A stretch of DNA of 64,000 nucleotides from Microbacterium enclense (GTDB lineage: Bacteria; Actinomycetota; Actinomycetes; Actinomycetales; Microbacteriaceae), in contig CP116226.1 of assembly GCA_038182865.1 (NCBI GenBank), forward strand, positions 1,860,001 through 1,924,000, read 5' to 3'. This document shows, one piece after another, positions 50,700-59,516 of the stretch. The notes below the pieces were generated by a model. It searched no databases, was not told where the DNA came from, and saw only the letters and a list, made by a program, of their open reading frames with translations. Within the stretch, counting starts at the first letter, position 1, and the number at the start of each line of letters is the position of its first letter. A program made the translations under genes and the position numbers.

Positions 50700-51598
50700 G
50701 AGTTCTCCTGGGGAGGGGTGGAGAGACCGAGGAGGCGCGCGGCGTTGTCCTTCAGGATCCCGGGCATCACCTCGGCCTTCAGGGCGGTCTGCTCGACGTC
50801 GCGCATCCAGCGGTCGGGCGTGAGCAGGGGGAAGTCGGAACCGAAGAGGATGCGGCTCTTCAGGAACGAGTTGGCGGCGCGCACGAGCTGGTCGGGGAAG
50901 TACTTCGGGCTCCAGCCCGACAGGTCGATCCAGGTGTTGTGCTTGTGGGTCGCGACCGAGATCGCCTCGTCCTGCCACGGCACCGAGGGGTGGGCCATGA
51001 TGATCGGCAGATCGCCGAAGTCGGCGGCGACGGCGTCGAGAAGCATCGGGTTCGACAGGCCGAGCCGAAGGCCGCGGCCGCCCTTCATCCCCGCGCCGAT
51101 CCCCGTCTGCCCGGTGTGGAAGAGGGCGACGACGCCTGCGGATTCGAGCACCGCGTAGAGCGGGTAGTGCCGTTCGTCGCTGGGATCGAACCTCTGCACC
51201 GTCGGGTGGAACTTGAACCCGCGGACTCCCGAATCCTCGATGAGGCGATGCGCCAGGTCGACCGCGTCGGTGCGATTCGGGTCGACGGAACCGAACGGGA
51301 TGAGGACGTCGTTGTGGCGCGCGGCGCCCGTGGCGATGTCGGCGCTCGACAGGGGTGGATGGTCGAGGTTGCTCTCGGCATCGACCGTGAAGACCACCGC
51401 CGCCATGTTCCGCTCGCGGTAGTACGCCGCGATGCTGTCGAGGTCGGGGCGGCCGGCATCGACCGCGAAGTAGCGGCTCGCGGCCGCTGCCAGGTCGTCG
51501 GGCAGCGAGGAGTGTCCGTGCCCGTCGACCTCGATGTGCACGTGCACATCGATCGCGTGCAGGCTCCCGACGTCGATCGCCGGTTCGTAACGGGGCAT
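50696..51598 (-). CDS. couO: Amidohydrolase-family beta-ketoacyl-CoA hydrolase
   Basis: A 300-residue metal-dependent TIM-barrel hydrolase of the amidohydrolase-2 group. Metal-site motifs are visible: IDVHVHIEV (HxH, near 18), GFKFHPTVQ, ALFHTG, MAHPS and FGSDFP with the catalytic Asp. By operon match to Rhodococcus it would cleave the aryl-beta-ketoacyl-CoA to the aromatic acid. The start is three bases after the couN stop. It could instead be a decarboxylase of the same superfamily. Confidence 0.78.
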   Translation of the reverse strand: MPRYEPAIDVGSLHAIDVHVHIEVDGHGHSSLPDDLAAAASRYFAVDAGRPDLDSIAAYYRERNMAAVVFTVDAESNLDHPPLSSADIATGAARHNDVLIPFGSVDPNRTDAVDLAHRLIEDSGVRGFKFHPTVQRFDPSDERHYPLYAVLESAGVVALFHTGQTGIGAGMKGGRGLRLGLSNPMLLDAVAADFGDLPIIMAHPSVPWQDEAISVATHKHNTWIDLSGWSPKYFPDQLVRAANSFLKSRILFGSDFPLLTPDRWMRDVEQTALKAEVMPGILKDNAARLLGLSTPPQENS

Positions 51599-51601
51599 GA
51601 G

Positions 51602-52531
51602 TCAGGCCGTCGGGACGGGCCGCTGCAGCTCTGCGGGCAGGGCGGGGAAGCGCTCGCCGACGCTCTGCAGGTCGCCGACCGCTGCGGCGAAGCCCTTGGT
51701 GAGGGCCTCGAACGTCCAGCCGCCCTCGCGGTACGCCGTCGTGACGGGCTCGGGGTGCGACCACAGCTGCAGGCGGTCTCCGCCGATGCCGATGGCCTGA
51801 CCGGTGATCCCGGCCGCGTCGTCGGTGGCGAGGAAGGCGATGAGCCCCGCGACGTCGTCGGAGGTGCCGAAGCCCAGGTGGTGGCGGAAGAAGGCGGGCA
51901 TGGCCTCGCCCGCGGCCTCGGCCTCGACGGCTGCGGCGAAGTACGGCACGGTCGCGGTCATCGCCGTCGCAGCCACGGGGATAACGGCATTCACGGTGAT
52001 CCCGGCCTTCTTCAGCTCGAGGGCCCACGTGCGCACCATGCCGACGATGCCGGCCTTCGCGGCGGCGTAGTTCGTCTGGCCGAAGTTGCCCCGCTGGCCG
52101 GTGGGCGAGCCGATGCAGATGATGCGGCCGGCGATCTCGTTCTGTCGCATGTAGGTGGCGGCGGCGCGAACGGTGGTGAAGGTGCCGCGCAGGTGCACGC
52201 CGATGACGGTGTCGAAGTCGTCATCGCTCATCTTCCAGAGGACGGTGTCGCGCAGCACCCCCGCGTTGGTCACGAGGATGTCGAGGCGGCCGAAGTTCTC
52301 CACCGCGGCGGCGACGAGCGCGTCAGCGGTCTCGGTCGGGCCGACGGGGGCCGTGACGGCGACCGCACGTCCTCCCGCGTCGACGACGGTCTTCACCGCG
52401 GCGTCGGCGGTGGCGGCATCCACGTCGTTGAGGACGACGGCGGCGCCCTGCCGGCCGAGCTCCTGGGCGTAGGCGAGGCCGAGGCCGCGTCCCGATCCCG
52501 TGACGATGGCGACTTTGCCGGTGAGCGACAT
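51602..52531 (-). CDS. couN: SDR-family hydroxyacyl-CoA dehydrogenase
   Basis: A 309-residue short-chain dehydrogenase. The cofactor motif is VTGSGRGLGLAYAQELG, then LNDVD, NAG and the active-site segment with Ser, Tyr and Lys (CIGSPTGQRGNFGQTNYAAAK). The C-terminal extension of about 60 residues is like that of peroxisomal-type 3-hydroxyacyl-CoA dehydrogenases. It would oxidise the beta-hydroxy-CoA ester. ATG 52531 has AAGGAG. It is the first gene of the cou operon, divergent from the MarR gene. Confidence 0.85.
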   Translation of the reverse strand: MSLTGKVAIVTGSGRGLGLAYAQELGRQGAAVVLNDVDAATADAAVKTVVDAGGRAVAVTAPVGPTETADALVAAAVENFGRLDILVTNAGVLRDTVLWKMSDDDFDTVIGVHLRGTFTTVRAAATYMRQNEIAGRIICIGSPTGQRGNFGQTNYAAAKAGIVGMVRTWALELKKAGITVNAVIPVAATAMTATVPYFAAAVEAEAAGEAMPAFFRHHLGFGTSDDVAGLIAFLATDDAAGITGQAIGIGGDRLQLWSHPEPVTTAYREGGWTFEALTKGFAAAVGDLQSVGERFPALPAELQRPVPTA

Positions 52532-52577
52532 GGTGAACTCCTTCGTATCGCGGCCATCGTGGCATCCATTCGTTGAA

Positions 52578-52596
52578 AAAGTCAATGATTGATTTT
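52578..52596. promoter_or_regulatory. Probable CouR operator
   Basis: A 19-bp near-palindrome, AAAGTCAATGATTGATTTT, with perfect TCAAT/ATTGA core arms (52582-52592). It lies between the divergent couN and MarR starts, just upstream of the MarR -10-like TACACT (52600-52605), in an AT-rich island. Confidence 0.75.
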
Positions 52597-52611
52597 CGCT
52601 ACACTGGCGGC

Positions 52612-53085
52612 ATGGATCCCGTGGCCGACGATGACGCAGCCGAGGTGTCGCGCCTCGAGCACGCGCCCCTCGCCGACGATCTCGGGTTCCTCCTCGCTCG
52701 CGCATCGGCGGTCTCGCAGGTCGCGGGCAACGAGGCTCTCGCCGAGCACGACCTGAAGGTGCGCTCGTACTCGGTGCTGGCCCTCGCCGTCACGGGCGGG
52801 CGACCGTCGCAGCGCGAGCTCGCCGCTTTCCTGCGCCTCGACCCGAGTCAGGTCGTCGCCCTGATCGACGACCTCGAGCGTCGCGGACTCGTCACGCGCG
52901 AACCCGATCCCCGCGATCGTCGGGCGAACGTGGTCGCCGCGACCCTGGAGGGGCGCAAGCTCTACCGGCGCGCGCTCGCCGACGTGGAGGCGGGCGAACG
53001 TCGTGCGCACGTCGGTCTGTCGGCCGCGGACCGTCTCGAGCTGACGCGTCTCCTGCGCACTGTCGCCTTCCCGCTCGAGGGCTGA
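52612..53085 (+). CDS. couR: MarR-family regulator of the cou operon
   Basis: A 157-residue MarR repressor. The winged helix is SQRELAAFLRLDPSQVVALIDDLERRGLVTREPDPRDRR, with the family wing DxRxRR. It is expected to bind the 52578-52596 palindrome and be released by a hydroxycinnamoyl-CoA. ATG 52612 lies six bases from TACACT, so it is probably leaderless; a start at 52573 would place the operator inside the gene. Its stop lies one base from the padR stop. Confidence 0.88.
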   Translation: MDPVADDDAAEVSRLEHAPLADDLGFLLARASAVSQVAGNEALAEHDLKVRSYSVLALAVTGGRPSQRELAAFLRLDPSQVVALIDDLERRGLVTREPDPRDRRANVVAATLEGRKLYRRALADVEAGERRAHVGLSAADRLELTRLLRTVAFPLEG

Positions 53086-53086
53086 G

Positions 53087-53674
53087 TCATCCGGCCGGGT
53101 GCAGCCGGTCCAGCAGGTCCAGGCCGTGCCGTGCCCACGCGATCTCGCCCTCGGCGCGGTCGAGGAAGCCCTCGTACGTGAACACTTTGAACGCGACGAT
53201 GGCGTCGGGGTCGTGCTCGGTGTCGCTCGCGAGCCGACGCGCCACGATCGGATGCGAACGGCGACGGATGGCATCCAGCTGCGCCTGCCACTGCGCGCGA
53301 CGCCGTTCGTACTGGGCGATGTGCTCGTGCAGGTGCCGGCGCGCGACCTCGGGGTCGGCCCACTCGAAGTAGGCGGCGCGCAGGTGCGCGGGGTCGCGCT
53401 CGCGCGGGTAGTCGATCGGCTCGGTCATCCACGCGCGGAAGGCCTCGATGCCCTCGTCCGTGATGGAGTACTGCGTCTTGGTCGAGGTCGCACCCCAGGG
53501 CACCGACTCGTCGACCAGGAGACCGTCGGCGACCATGCGCTTGAGTTCGGGGTAGATCTGCGAGTCGGGGGCGTGCCAGACGTGCCCGACCGAGACGTGG
53601 AAGGCCTTCGCGAGGTCGTAGCCGGTCATGGGCTGAGCGGTCAGCAGGGCCAGCAGGGCGTACCGCAGGCTCAT
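53087..53674 (-). CDS. vanR: PadR-family regulator of vanAB
   Basis: A 195-residue PadR regulator. The N-terminal winged helix (YALLALLTAQPMTGYDLAKAF... HVWHAPDSQIYPELKRMVADGLL) is followed by the helical Vir-like C-terminal dimerisation domain. It is divergent from vanA, and the vanillate repressor VanR of Corynebacterium is also a PadR protein, so it probably represses vanAB. ATG 53674 has GAGGAG seven bases upstream. Confidence 0.85.
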   Translation of the reverse strand: MSLRYALLALLTAQPMTGYDLAKAFHVSVGHVWHAPDSQIYPELKRMVADGLLVDESVPWGATSTKTQYSITDEGIEAFRAWMTEPIDYPRERDPAHLRAAYFEWADPEVARRHLHEHIAQYERRRAQWQAQLDAIRRRSHPIVARRLASDTEHDPDAIVAFKVFTYEGFLDRAEGEIAWARHGLDLLDRLHPAG

Positions 53675-53731
53675 GGGCGACTCCTCGGGTGCTTGCGCAT
53701 GGTCGGCATCCACCGTATCTTCTCGCGTATA

Positions 53732-53749
53732 ACTATCCCGATAGATAGT
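53732..53749. promoter_or_regulatory. Probable VanR operator
   Basis: Inverted repeat ACTATC (53732-53737) and GATAGT (53744-53749), spaced by six bases, between the divergent padR and vanA starts and only 17 bases before the vanA ATG. A GAGGGAG site follows. Confidence 0.7.
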
Positions 53750-53766
53750 GGACGAGGGAGTCTTCC

Positions 53767-54876
53767 ATGCAGCAGACCGTGACCGCCAAACTGCTCGATC
53801 ACCCGCGCAACGCCTGGTACGTCGCCGCGTGGGATCACGAGGTCGGACGCAAGAAGATCCTCGCGCGCACGGTCGCCGGCCGCCCCCTCGCCCTGTACCG
53901 CACGGAGGACGGCCGCGCAGTCGCCCTCGCCGATGCGTGCTGGCACCGCCTCGCGCCGCTGTCGCAGGGGACGCTCATGGGTCCGGAGGACATCCGTTGC
54001 CCGTACCACGGCATCACCTACGACGCCCGGGGACGCTGCACCTCGATGCCCGCGCAGGAGACCATCAACCCCAGCGCGCTGGTCCCCTCGTTCCCCGTGG
54101 TCGATCGGTATCGCTATGTGTGGGTGTGGGTGGGCGACCCGGCCCTCGCCGACCCCGACCTCATTCCCGACATGCACCAGATGACGGATGCCGCGTGGAC
54201 CGGCGACGGCCTCACCATCCACGCCCCGTGCAACTACCAACTGATCCTCGACAACCTGATGGACCTCACGCACGAGGAGTTCGTGCACTCCAGCAGCATC
54301 GGGCAGAAGGAGCTCAGCGAGAGCGAGTTCGTCACCAGCCACACCGACACCACGGTCACCGTCGAGCGCTGGATGCACGACATCGAGGCACCGCCGTTCT
54401 GGCTCAAGAACATGCGCGACAAGTTCCCCGGCTTCTCGGGGCGTGTCGACCGCTGGCAGATCATCCACTTCGAGGCCCCCTCGACGATCTGCATCGACGT
54501 GGGCGTCGCCAAAGCCGGCACGGGAGCGCCCGAGGGCGACCGCTCGCAGGGTGTCAACGGCTACGTGATGAACACCATCACCCCAGAGACCGCCCGCTCG
54601 AGCCACTACTTCTGGTCGTTCCAGCGCAACTACCGCCTCGACAGTCAGCTCATCACCACGCAACTGCGCGACGGCGTGCACGGCGTCTTCGGAGAGGACG
54701 AGGCGATGCTCTCCGCCCAACAGGCAGCGATCGATGCCAACCCCGACTACGAGTTCTACAGCCTGAACATCGACGCCGGCGGCATGTGGGTGCGGCGCAT
54801 CCTCGAACGGATGCTGCTCGCCGAGGGGCGCGACCACGCTCCGGCCCCGCGTCGCGGCGCCCAGCTGGTGCGCTGA
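53767..54876 (+). CDS. vanA: Vanillate O-demethylase oxygenase subunit
   Basis: A 369-residue Rieske oxygenase that demethylates vanillate to protocatechuate. The Rieske 2Fe-2S ligands are Cys58, His60, Cys78 and His81 (CWHR ... CPYHG); the mononuclear iron site is NLMDLTHEEFVH (H-x4-H, near 165). The length and segments such as LDNLMDLTHEEFVHSSSIGQ agree with VanA. The reductase vanB follows one base later. A PadR-type operator precedes it. Related Rieske demethylases for other methoxybenzoates are the alternative. Confidence 0.88.
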   Translation: MQQTVTAKLLDHPRNAWYVAAWDHEVGRKKILARTVAGRPLALYRTEDGRAVALADACWHRLAPLSQGTLMGPEDIRCPYHGITYDARGRCTSMPAQETINPSALVPSFPVVDRYRYVWVWVGDPALADPDLIPDMHQMTDAAWTGDGLTIHAPCNYQLILDNLMDLTHEEFVHSSSIGQKELSESEFVTSHTDTTVTVERWMHDIEAPPFWLKNMRDKFPGFSGRVDRWQIIHFEAPSTICIDVGVAKAGTGAPEGDRSQGVNGYVMNTITPETARSSHYFWSFQRNYRLDSQLITTQLRDGVHGVFGEDEAMLSAQQAAIDANPDYEFYSLNIDAGGMWVRRILERMLLAEGRDHAPAPRRGAQLVR

Positions 54877-54877
54877 C

Positions 54878-55861
54878 GTGGCGGTCTCACGGACCGAGGT
54901 CTGGCAGGGCGGGACGGTCGTGGCATCTCGAGCCCTCACGCCCGAGATCCGCCGCATCGAGATCGAGGTCGACGACCCCGGCCCGGTCGACCCCGGCGTA
55001 CACGTCGACGTGCGTCTGACCATCGCGGGCGAGCGTGACCGCCGGTCGTATTCGATCGTGGATGCCACCGACGACGGTCGCCGGATCGCCCTCAGCGTGT
55101 ACACCTCGCCGGCGAGCCGGGGCGGGGCGGCGGTGATGAACGCCCTCGCGCCGGGGGATCGCCTCGAGCTCACCCGGCCACTGAACGACTTTCCGCTGCG
55201 GCCGGGCGCCGACCGCTACGTGCTGATCGCCGGCGGCGTCGGGATCACCGCGATGGTCGGCATGGCGGCGAGCCTCCGGGCGCGCGGGGCCGACTACCGC
55301 GTGCTCTACGCCGGGCGCAGCCGCCCGCTCATGGCATACGTCGACGATCTCCAGCGCATCCACGGCGAGCGGCTCAGCCTGCACGTGCGCGACGAGGGCA
55401 CGTCGCTGTCGATTCCCGCGGTGGTCGACGGCATCCCGCCCGGCACCGAGGTCTACGTCTGCGGTCCGATCCGACTCATGGATGCCATCCGGCGGGAGTG
55501 GATGCGACGAGGACGCCCCGTCGCCGATCTGCGGATGGAGACCTTCGGCAACAGCGGTTGGTTCGACGCGCAGGAGTTCACGGTCCGTATCCCCGCGACC
55601 GGCATCGAGGCGCGGGTGCGGCCGAACCAGTCGATGCTCGAGGCGCTCGAAGCGGCCGGGGCCGACATGATGTGGGACTGCCGCAAGGGCGAGTGCGGCT
55701 TGTGCGAGGTGCGGGTTCTCGGGCTCGAGGGCGACATCGACCACCGCGACGTGTTCTACAGCGAGCGCCAGAAGGACGCCCGCTCGAAGATGTGCTGCTG
55801 CGTCTCGCGGGTGGTGGCTCCTGCCGGTGGCTCCGCGGTGGTGGAGATCGTCACGAGCTGA
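54878..55861 (+). CDS. vanB: Vanillate O-demethylase reductase subunit
   Basis: A 327-residue phthalate-dioxygenase-reductase-type protein that passes electrons from NAD(P)H to VanA. Order: flavin domain with RSYSIVDATDD, NAD domain (VLIAGGVGITAMVGMA) and a C-terminal plant-type 2Fe-2S domain with WDCRKGECGLCEVRV and a distal Cys (MCCCVSR). GTG 54878 is one base past the vanA stop, indicating coupling. Confidence 0.9.
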   Translation: MAVSRTEVWQGGTVVASRALTPEIRRIEIEVDDPGPVDPGVHVDVRLTIAGERDRRSYSIVDATDDGRRIALSVYTSPASRGGAAVMNALAPGDRLELTRPLNDFPLRPGADRYVLIAGGVGITAMVGMAASLRARGADYRVLYAGRSRPLMAYVDDLQRIHGERLSLHVRDEGTSLSIPAVVDGIPPGTEVYVCGPIRLMDAIRREWMRRGRPVADLRMETFGNSGWFDAQEFTVRIPATGIEARVRPNQSMLEALEAAGADMMWDCRKGECGLCEVRVLGLEGDIDHRDVFYSERQKDARSKMCCCVSRVVAPAGGSAVVEIVTS

Positions 55862-55889
55862 GCCGGGACACGTCGGCGTGCGGGGAGCC

Positions 55890-56753
55890 CTACGCCCGTG
55901 TGCCGGCGGATGCCGCTCGGGCTTCGCCCGCCTCGACCGTGCGCACGATACCGGCGACGAGCTCGGACCAGAGCTCGGGCACGAGGTAGTGGCCCATGCC
56001 GGGGTGCACCTGCAGCTCTCCCGCGGGCAGGGCCTCGGCCATGTCGACGGCCGCGCTCCAATGCAGCACGTCGTCGTCGCGACCGTGGAACACCAGGGCG
56101 GGGACGGTGATCGCGCGGAGCGCCTCGAGGCGCTCGGGCGCCCGCAGCAGTGCCGACCATTGGCGGGAGAAGCCCTCGGGGAAGTAGCCGCGGTCGAAGG
56201 CCTCGCCCGCGGCCCAGGCGTTCCACTCGACGTCGAGGGGGTAGCGCTCGCCCGCGGTGGAGGCGGCGAAGGCTGCCGCCCCCGCCACCACCTCGTCGCG
56301 CGGGTACCGGACGGGCGCGCGCATGAGCTCGGGACGTTCGTCGTGCAGGATGTAGCGCGGATCGCGCCCCGGGATCGTGGAGAGCAGGCCGAGGCTCCGT
56401 ACCCGCTCGGGATGCCGGATGGCCGCCATCTGCGCCATCATGCCGCCCATCGAGTGCCCGACGAGGTGGGCCGCCTCGACGCCCAGATCGTCGAGGACGC
56501 ACACGACGTCGTCGGCCATCTCTTCGAGGCCGTACCCGCCGTCGATGTCATCGGCCCCGCCGAAGCGCGCCGACAGGCCGACGTCGCGATTGTCCATGCG
56601 TACCACGTGCAGACCGCTGTCCACGAGCGCGCGGACGAGGTCGACGTGCCAGGCGATGAGTTGCGCACCGCCGCCCGCGATCAGCACCACGGTAGGGGCG
56701 GAGGCGTCGCCCGTGGTGTCGTAGAAGATCGCGGGATCGGGGGTGAGCGGCAT
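55890..56753 (-). CDS. Alpha/beta hydrolase
   Basis: A 287-residue serine hydrolase. The nucleophile elbow is GHSMGGMMAQ (near 100), the oxyanion loop AGGGAQLIAWH and the catalytic His in HPGMGHYLVPELW. Its sequence is close to bacterial carboxylesterases acting on lipid-like or antibiotic esters, but the substrate is unknown. GAAGGA supports the ATG at 56753. It converges on vanB and lies downstream of the IclR gene. Confidence 0.85.
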   Translation of the reverse strand: MPLTPDPAIFYDTTGDASAPTVVLIAGGGAQLIAWHVDLVRALVDSGLHVVRMDNRDVGLSARFGGADDIDGGYGLEEMADDVVCVLDDLGVEAAHLVGHSMGGMMAQMAAIRHPERVRSLGLLSTIPGRDPRYILHDERPELMRAPVRYPRDEVVAGAAAFAASTAGERYPLDVEWNAWAAGEAFDRGYFPEGFSRQWSALLRAPERLEALRAITVPALVFHGRDDDVLHWSAAVDMAEALPAGELQVHPGMGHYLVPELWSELVAGIVRTVEAGEARAASAGTRA

Positions 56754-56793
56754 CCGGGGTCCTTCGTTCGTGTGCGAGCGACGTTAGCCCGCG

Positions 56794-58242
56794 TCAGCGG
56801 GACAGGGGTATGGGCGGAGCACCCATCGCCGTGGGGGTGGGGATGTGTGCCGAGTCCGGGGTGTACAGATCGGCGGACAACCGCGACGCCAGCGCACGCG
56901 CGGCCGTCTCGAGATCCGCGAGGCGCGGCTTGACGTCTTCGGTGGCACCCACGATGCACGCGGCCGCCGCGACCCGTCCGGCCGCATCGCGTACCGGTGC
57001 CGAGACGGAGGTGATGCCGAACTCGTCGATGGACTCCATCGTGAGCACCCCCTCGGCACGCACGTGCTGCACGCGGGCCGTGAAGCGGGCGAACTCGGCC
57101 GCACCGTGACGGCGCGGGAAGAGGGTGGCGAGTTCGTCGAGGGAAAAGTCCATGGCGAGGGTGGGCCCCCCGTCGGACCCGACGAGCGGATGCGGTCGGC
57201 CGAGCCACGGGGCCATCAGCAGCCCTTCGCCGAGAGGTTCGATGTGCTCGATGAGCGTGAAGCTGCGCATGCCCTTGAGAGCGGTGACGAAGACGCAGGC
57301 TCGAGTCTCCGCGGCGGTCGCGGCGGCACGAGCCGGCCCGGATCCGCCGAGCAGCGGTTCGGTCGCGGCGCGGTACCAGGCGTGTACCGAGAGGTCGAGG
57401 TGGACCTTGTCGGCCTCCCGGTCGCGCTGGGCGATGCCCGCGCGCACGAGCGCGTCGAGCGCGCGGCGCGCGCGATCGGGGCGGACACCCGCGGCGGACG
57501 CGGCGGAGCGCGCCGTCGCAGGGCCTCGCGCGAGATGTTCGAGCAGGCGGGCGGCGGTCTCGACCGTACCCGGCGCAGTCGCCGCCGCGGGGGCCGTTTC
57601 GGGTGCGGGGTGGCGCGGGGCCTGGGCGAGGGCTCGTTCGAGAGCGCGGCGGGCCTCGCCCAGGACGCGTCGCACGCGCGGCCGTGCCCGAGCCGCGCGA
57701 TAGACGGGCAGGCTCACGGCCAGGGCCGCCACCCGTCGACCGTCGGGCGTCGTCAGCCCCACCGCGATCTCGACGGCGCGGCCCGCCTGCGATTCGCCGA
57801 CCGGATCCTCCCCGGCGCTCGCCTGCACGACAGCTCGACGCGGATCGGTCACGAGCTCGCCGGTCGCGGCGGGAACGTGCAACGTCCAGCCCGACCCGAC
57901 GGTCGCGACGATGCGGACACCGCCGGGCTCGGGCGCGGCGAACACGACGGTCTCGGCGGTGTCCTGGGCGATGCGGTGCAGTTCGACGTCGACCACCGAC
58001 GCGAGGGTGGATGCCGCGCACCCGGACAGGCGCACGGCGCGGGGGCCGATCCGATAGGCCCCGTACTCGTCGGTGCGTTCGAGCAGTCCCGCGTCCGCAA
58101 GCTCGGCGCACAGGCGGGATGCGGTGCTGAGTGTGCTCGCCGCCCCCGCGGCGATGGCCGAGAGGGGGAGCGGTCGTGTCGGGTCGGGCCGCGCGGCGAC
58201 GAGACGCAGGACGGCGATCGCCTGTTCGAGTCGTGTGCTCAT
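56794..58242 (-). CDS. Double-module IclR-family regulator
   Basis: A 482-residue regulator containing two IclR-like units in tandem. Unit 1: winged helix at 1-65 (STLSTASRLCAELADAGLL) plus a short effector-like domain to about 195. Unit 2: winged helix at about 232-290 (TARSAASAAGVRPDRARRALDALVRAGI) and a full effector domain to 482, ending VSAPVRDAAGRVAAAACIVG. Typical IclR proteins have 250 residues and one unit. It is divergent from the oxidase operon and probably controls it. ATG 58242 matches the first HTH start. Confidence 0.82.
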   Translation of the reverse strand: MSTRLEQAIAVLRLVAARPDPTRPLPLSAIAAGAASTLSTASRLCAELADAGLLERTDEYGAYRIGPRAVRLSGCAASTLASVVDVELHRIAQDTAETVVFAAPEPGGVRIVATVGSGWTLHVPAATGELVTDPRRAVVQASAGEDPVGESQAGRAVEIAVGLTTPDGRRVAALAVSLPVYRAARARPRVRRVLGEARRALERALAQAPRHPAPETAPAAATAPGTVETAARLLEHLARGPATARSAASAAGVRPDRARRALDALVRAGIAQRDREADKVHLDLSVHAWYRAATEPLLGGSGPARAAATAAETRACVFVTALKGMRSFTLIEHIEPLGEGLLMAPWLGRPHPLVGSDGGPTLAMDFSLDELATLFPRRHGAAEFARFTARVQHVRAEGVLTMESIDEFGITSVSAPVRDAAGRVAAAACIVGATEDVKPRLADLETAARALASRLSADLYTPDSAHIPTPTAMGAPPIPLSR

Positions 58243-58254
58243 GGCATCCGTTTC

Positions 58255-58280
58255 TGCAAACTCTCGAGCGAGCAATTGCA
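58255..58280. promoter_or_regulatory. Possible IclR operator
   Basis: Inverted pentamers TGCAA (58255-58259) and TTGCA (58276-58280) around a CTCTCGAGCGAG centre, in the space between the divergent regulator and oxidase genes. Weak evidence. Confidence 0.3.
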
Positions 58281-58372
58281 CTCTGAGGTGACCGTAACAG
58301 CCCCGCGCTGCGGTCTTCGAATAATGGCTGACATTCGCCGGGCACCCGACCGGCCGTCTGGGAGGACCCGTC

Positions 58373-59506
58373 ATGGAGCAGTTCGACGTCGCCGTCGTCG
58401 GCCTCGGTGCGCTCGGCAGCGCCGCGGTCTATCACCTGGCACGACAGGGCGTGCGAGCGGTCGGTCTCGAGCAGTTCGAGCTGGGGCACGTGCGCGGAGC
58501 GTCGCACGACACCTCGCGGATCGTCCGCACGTCGTACGGGGCGGGGGAGTACGTCCGCTTCGCCCAGGCCGCTTACCGCGAGTGGGCGGCGCTGGAGGCT
58601 GCGACCGGGGAGCACCTCGTCACGATCACCGGCGGGGTCGTGTTCATCCCCGACGACGGCCCCTACGACTCCGCGGACTTCGCGCGAAGCCTCGCCGAGA
58701 ACGGGGTGCCGTTCGAGATGCTCCGCCCGGACGAGGTGCGCGAACGATGGCCGCAGTTCGCGGTGCCGGAGGGAGTGACCACCGTCTACACCCCCGACTC
58801 GGGGATCGCGCACGCCGCCCGCACGGTCGCCACGCTGCAGATGCACGCGCGGATGCTCGGCGCCGAGCTGCGCGATCGCACGCGCGTGGATCGTCTGATC
58901 CCGGATGCCGACGGCGTCGTCGTCTCGACCTCGTCCGGTGACCTGCGTGCCCGCCGGGTCGTCGTGGCCGCCGACGCGTGGACCAACGAGCTGCTCGAGC
59001 CGCTCGGCGTCCGCATCCCCCTCGAGGTCATGCAGGAGCAGGTCAGCTACTTCGCACCGGCCGACCCGGCGGCATTCGACCGCGAGCGTTTCCCGGTGTG
59101 GATCTGGGAGGACGAGCAGTGCTTCTACGGCTTCCCGACCTACGGCGAGCCGACCATCAAGGCCGCGCGAGACGTGTCCGACAACCTCATGACGCCCGCG
59201 CAGCGCACGTTCGTGCCGTCGCCGGAGCGCACCGCGGAACTGGCGGCGTTCCTCGCCGCGACCATCCCGGCGAGCGGTGACCTGCTGCGTACGGTCACCT
59301 GCCAGTACGCGCTCACGCCCGATCGGCGTTTCATCCTGGGGTCGCTGATCGAACACCCCGACATCGTCGTGGCTCTCGGCGCCGGTCACGCCTTCAAGTT
59401 CACGCCCGCGATCGGACTGGCGCTCGCGGAGCTCGCGATGGGCGTCGACACCACCGACGACCTGACGGCGTTCGCGGTCGACGCGACCGCCGCCCCGGCG
59501 ATGTGA
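58373..59506 (+). CDS. SolA-like N-methyl amino-acid oxidase (DAO family)
   Basis: A 377-residue FAD-dependent amine oxidase of the sarcosine / N-methyltryptophan oxidase group. FAD-binding motif VAVVGLGALGSAAVYHLA at 6-23; SHDTSRIVRTSYG typical of SolA; a TCQYALTPDRRFILG segment near residue 308 has the Cys that binds FAD covalently. GAGGAC before ATG 58373. It is first of four genes transcribed together and probably removes a methyl or alkyl group from a secondary amine, giving H2O2. Substrate unknown. Confidence 0.85.
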   Translation: MEQFDVAVVGLGALGSAAVYHLARQGVRAVGLEQFELGHVRGASHDTSRIVRTSYGAGEYVRFAQAAYREWAALEAATGEHLVTITGGVVFIPDDGPYDSADFARSLAENGVPFEMLRPDEVRERWPQFAVPEGVTTVYTPDSGIAHAARTVATLQMHARMLGAELRDRTRVDRLIPDADGVVVSTSSGDLRARRVVVAADAWTNELLEPLGVRIPLEVMQEQVSYFAPADPAAFDRERFPVWIWEDEQCFYGFPTYGEPTIKAARDVSDNLMTPAQRTFVPSPERTAELAAFLAATIPASGDLLRTVTCQYALTPDRRFILGSLIEHPDIVVALGAGHAFKFTPAIGLALAELAMGVDTTDDLTAFAVDATAAPAM

Positions 59507-59516
59507 GGCGGAGCCC

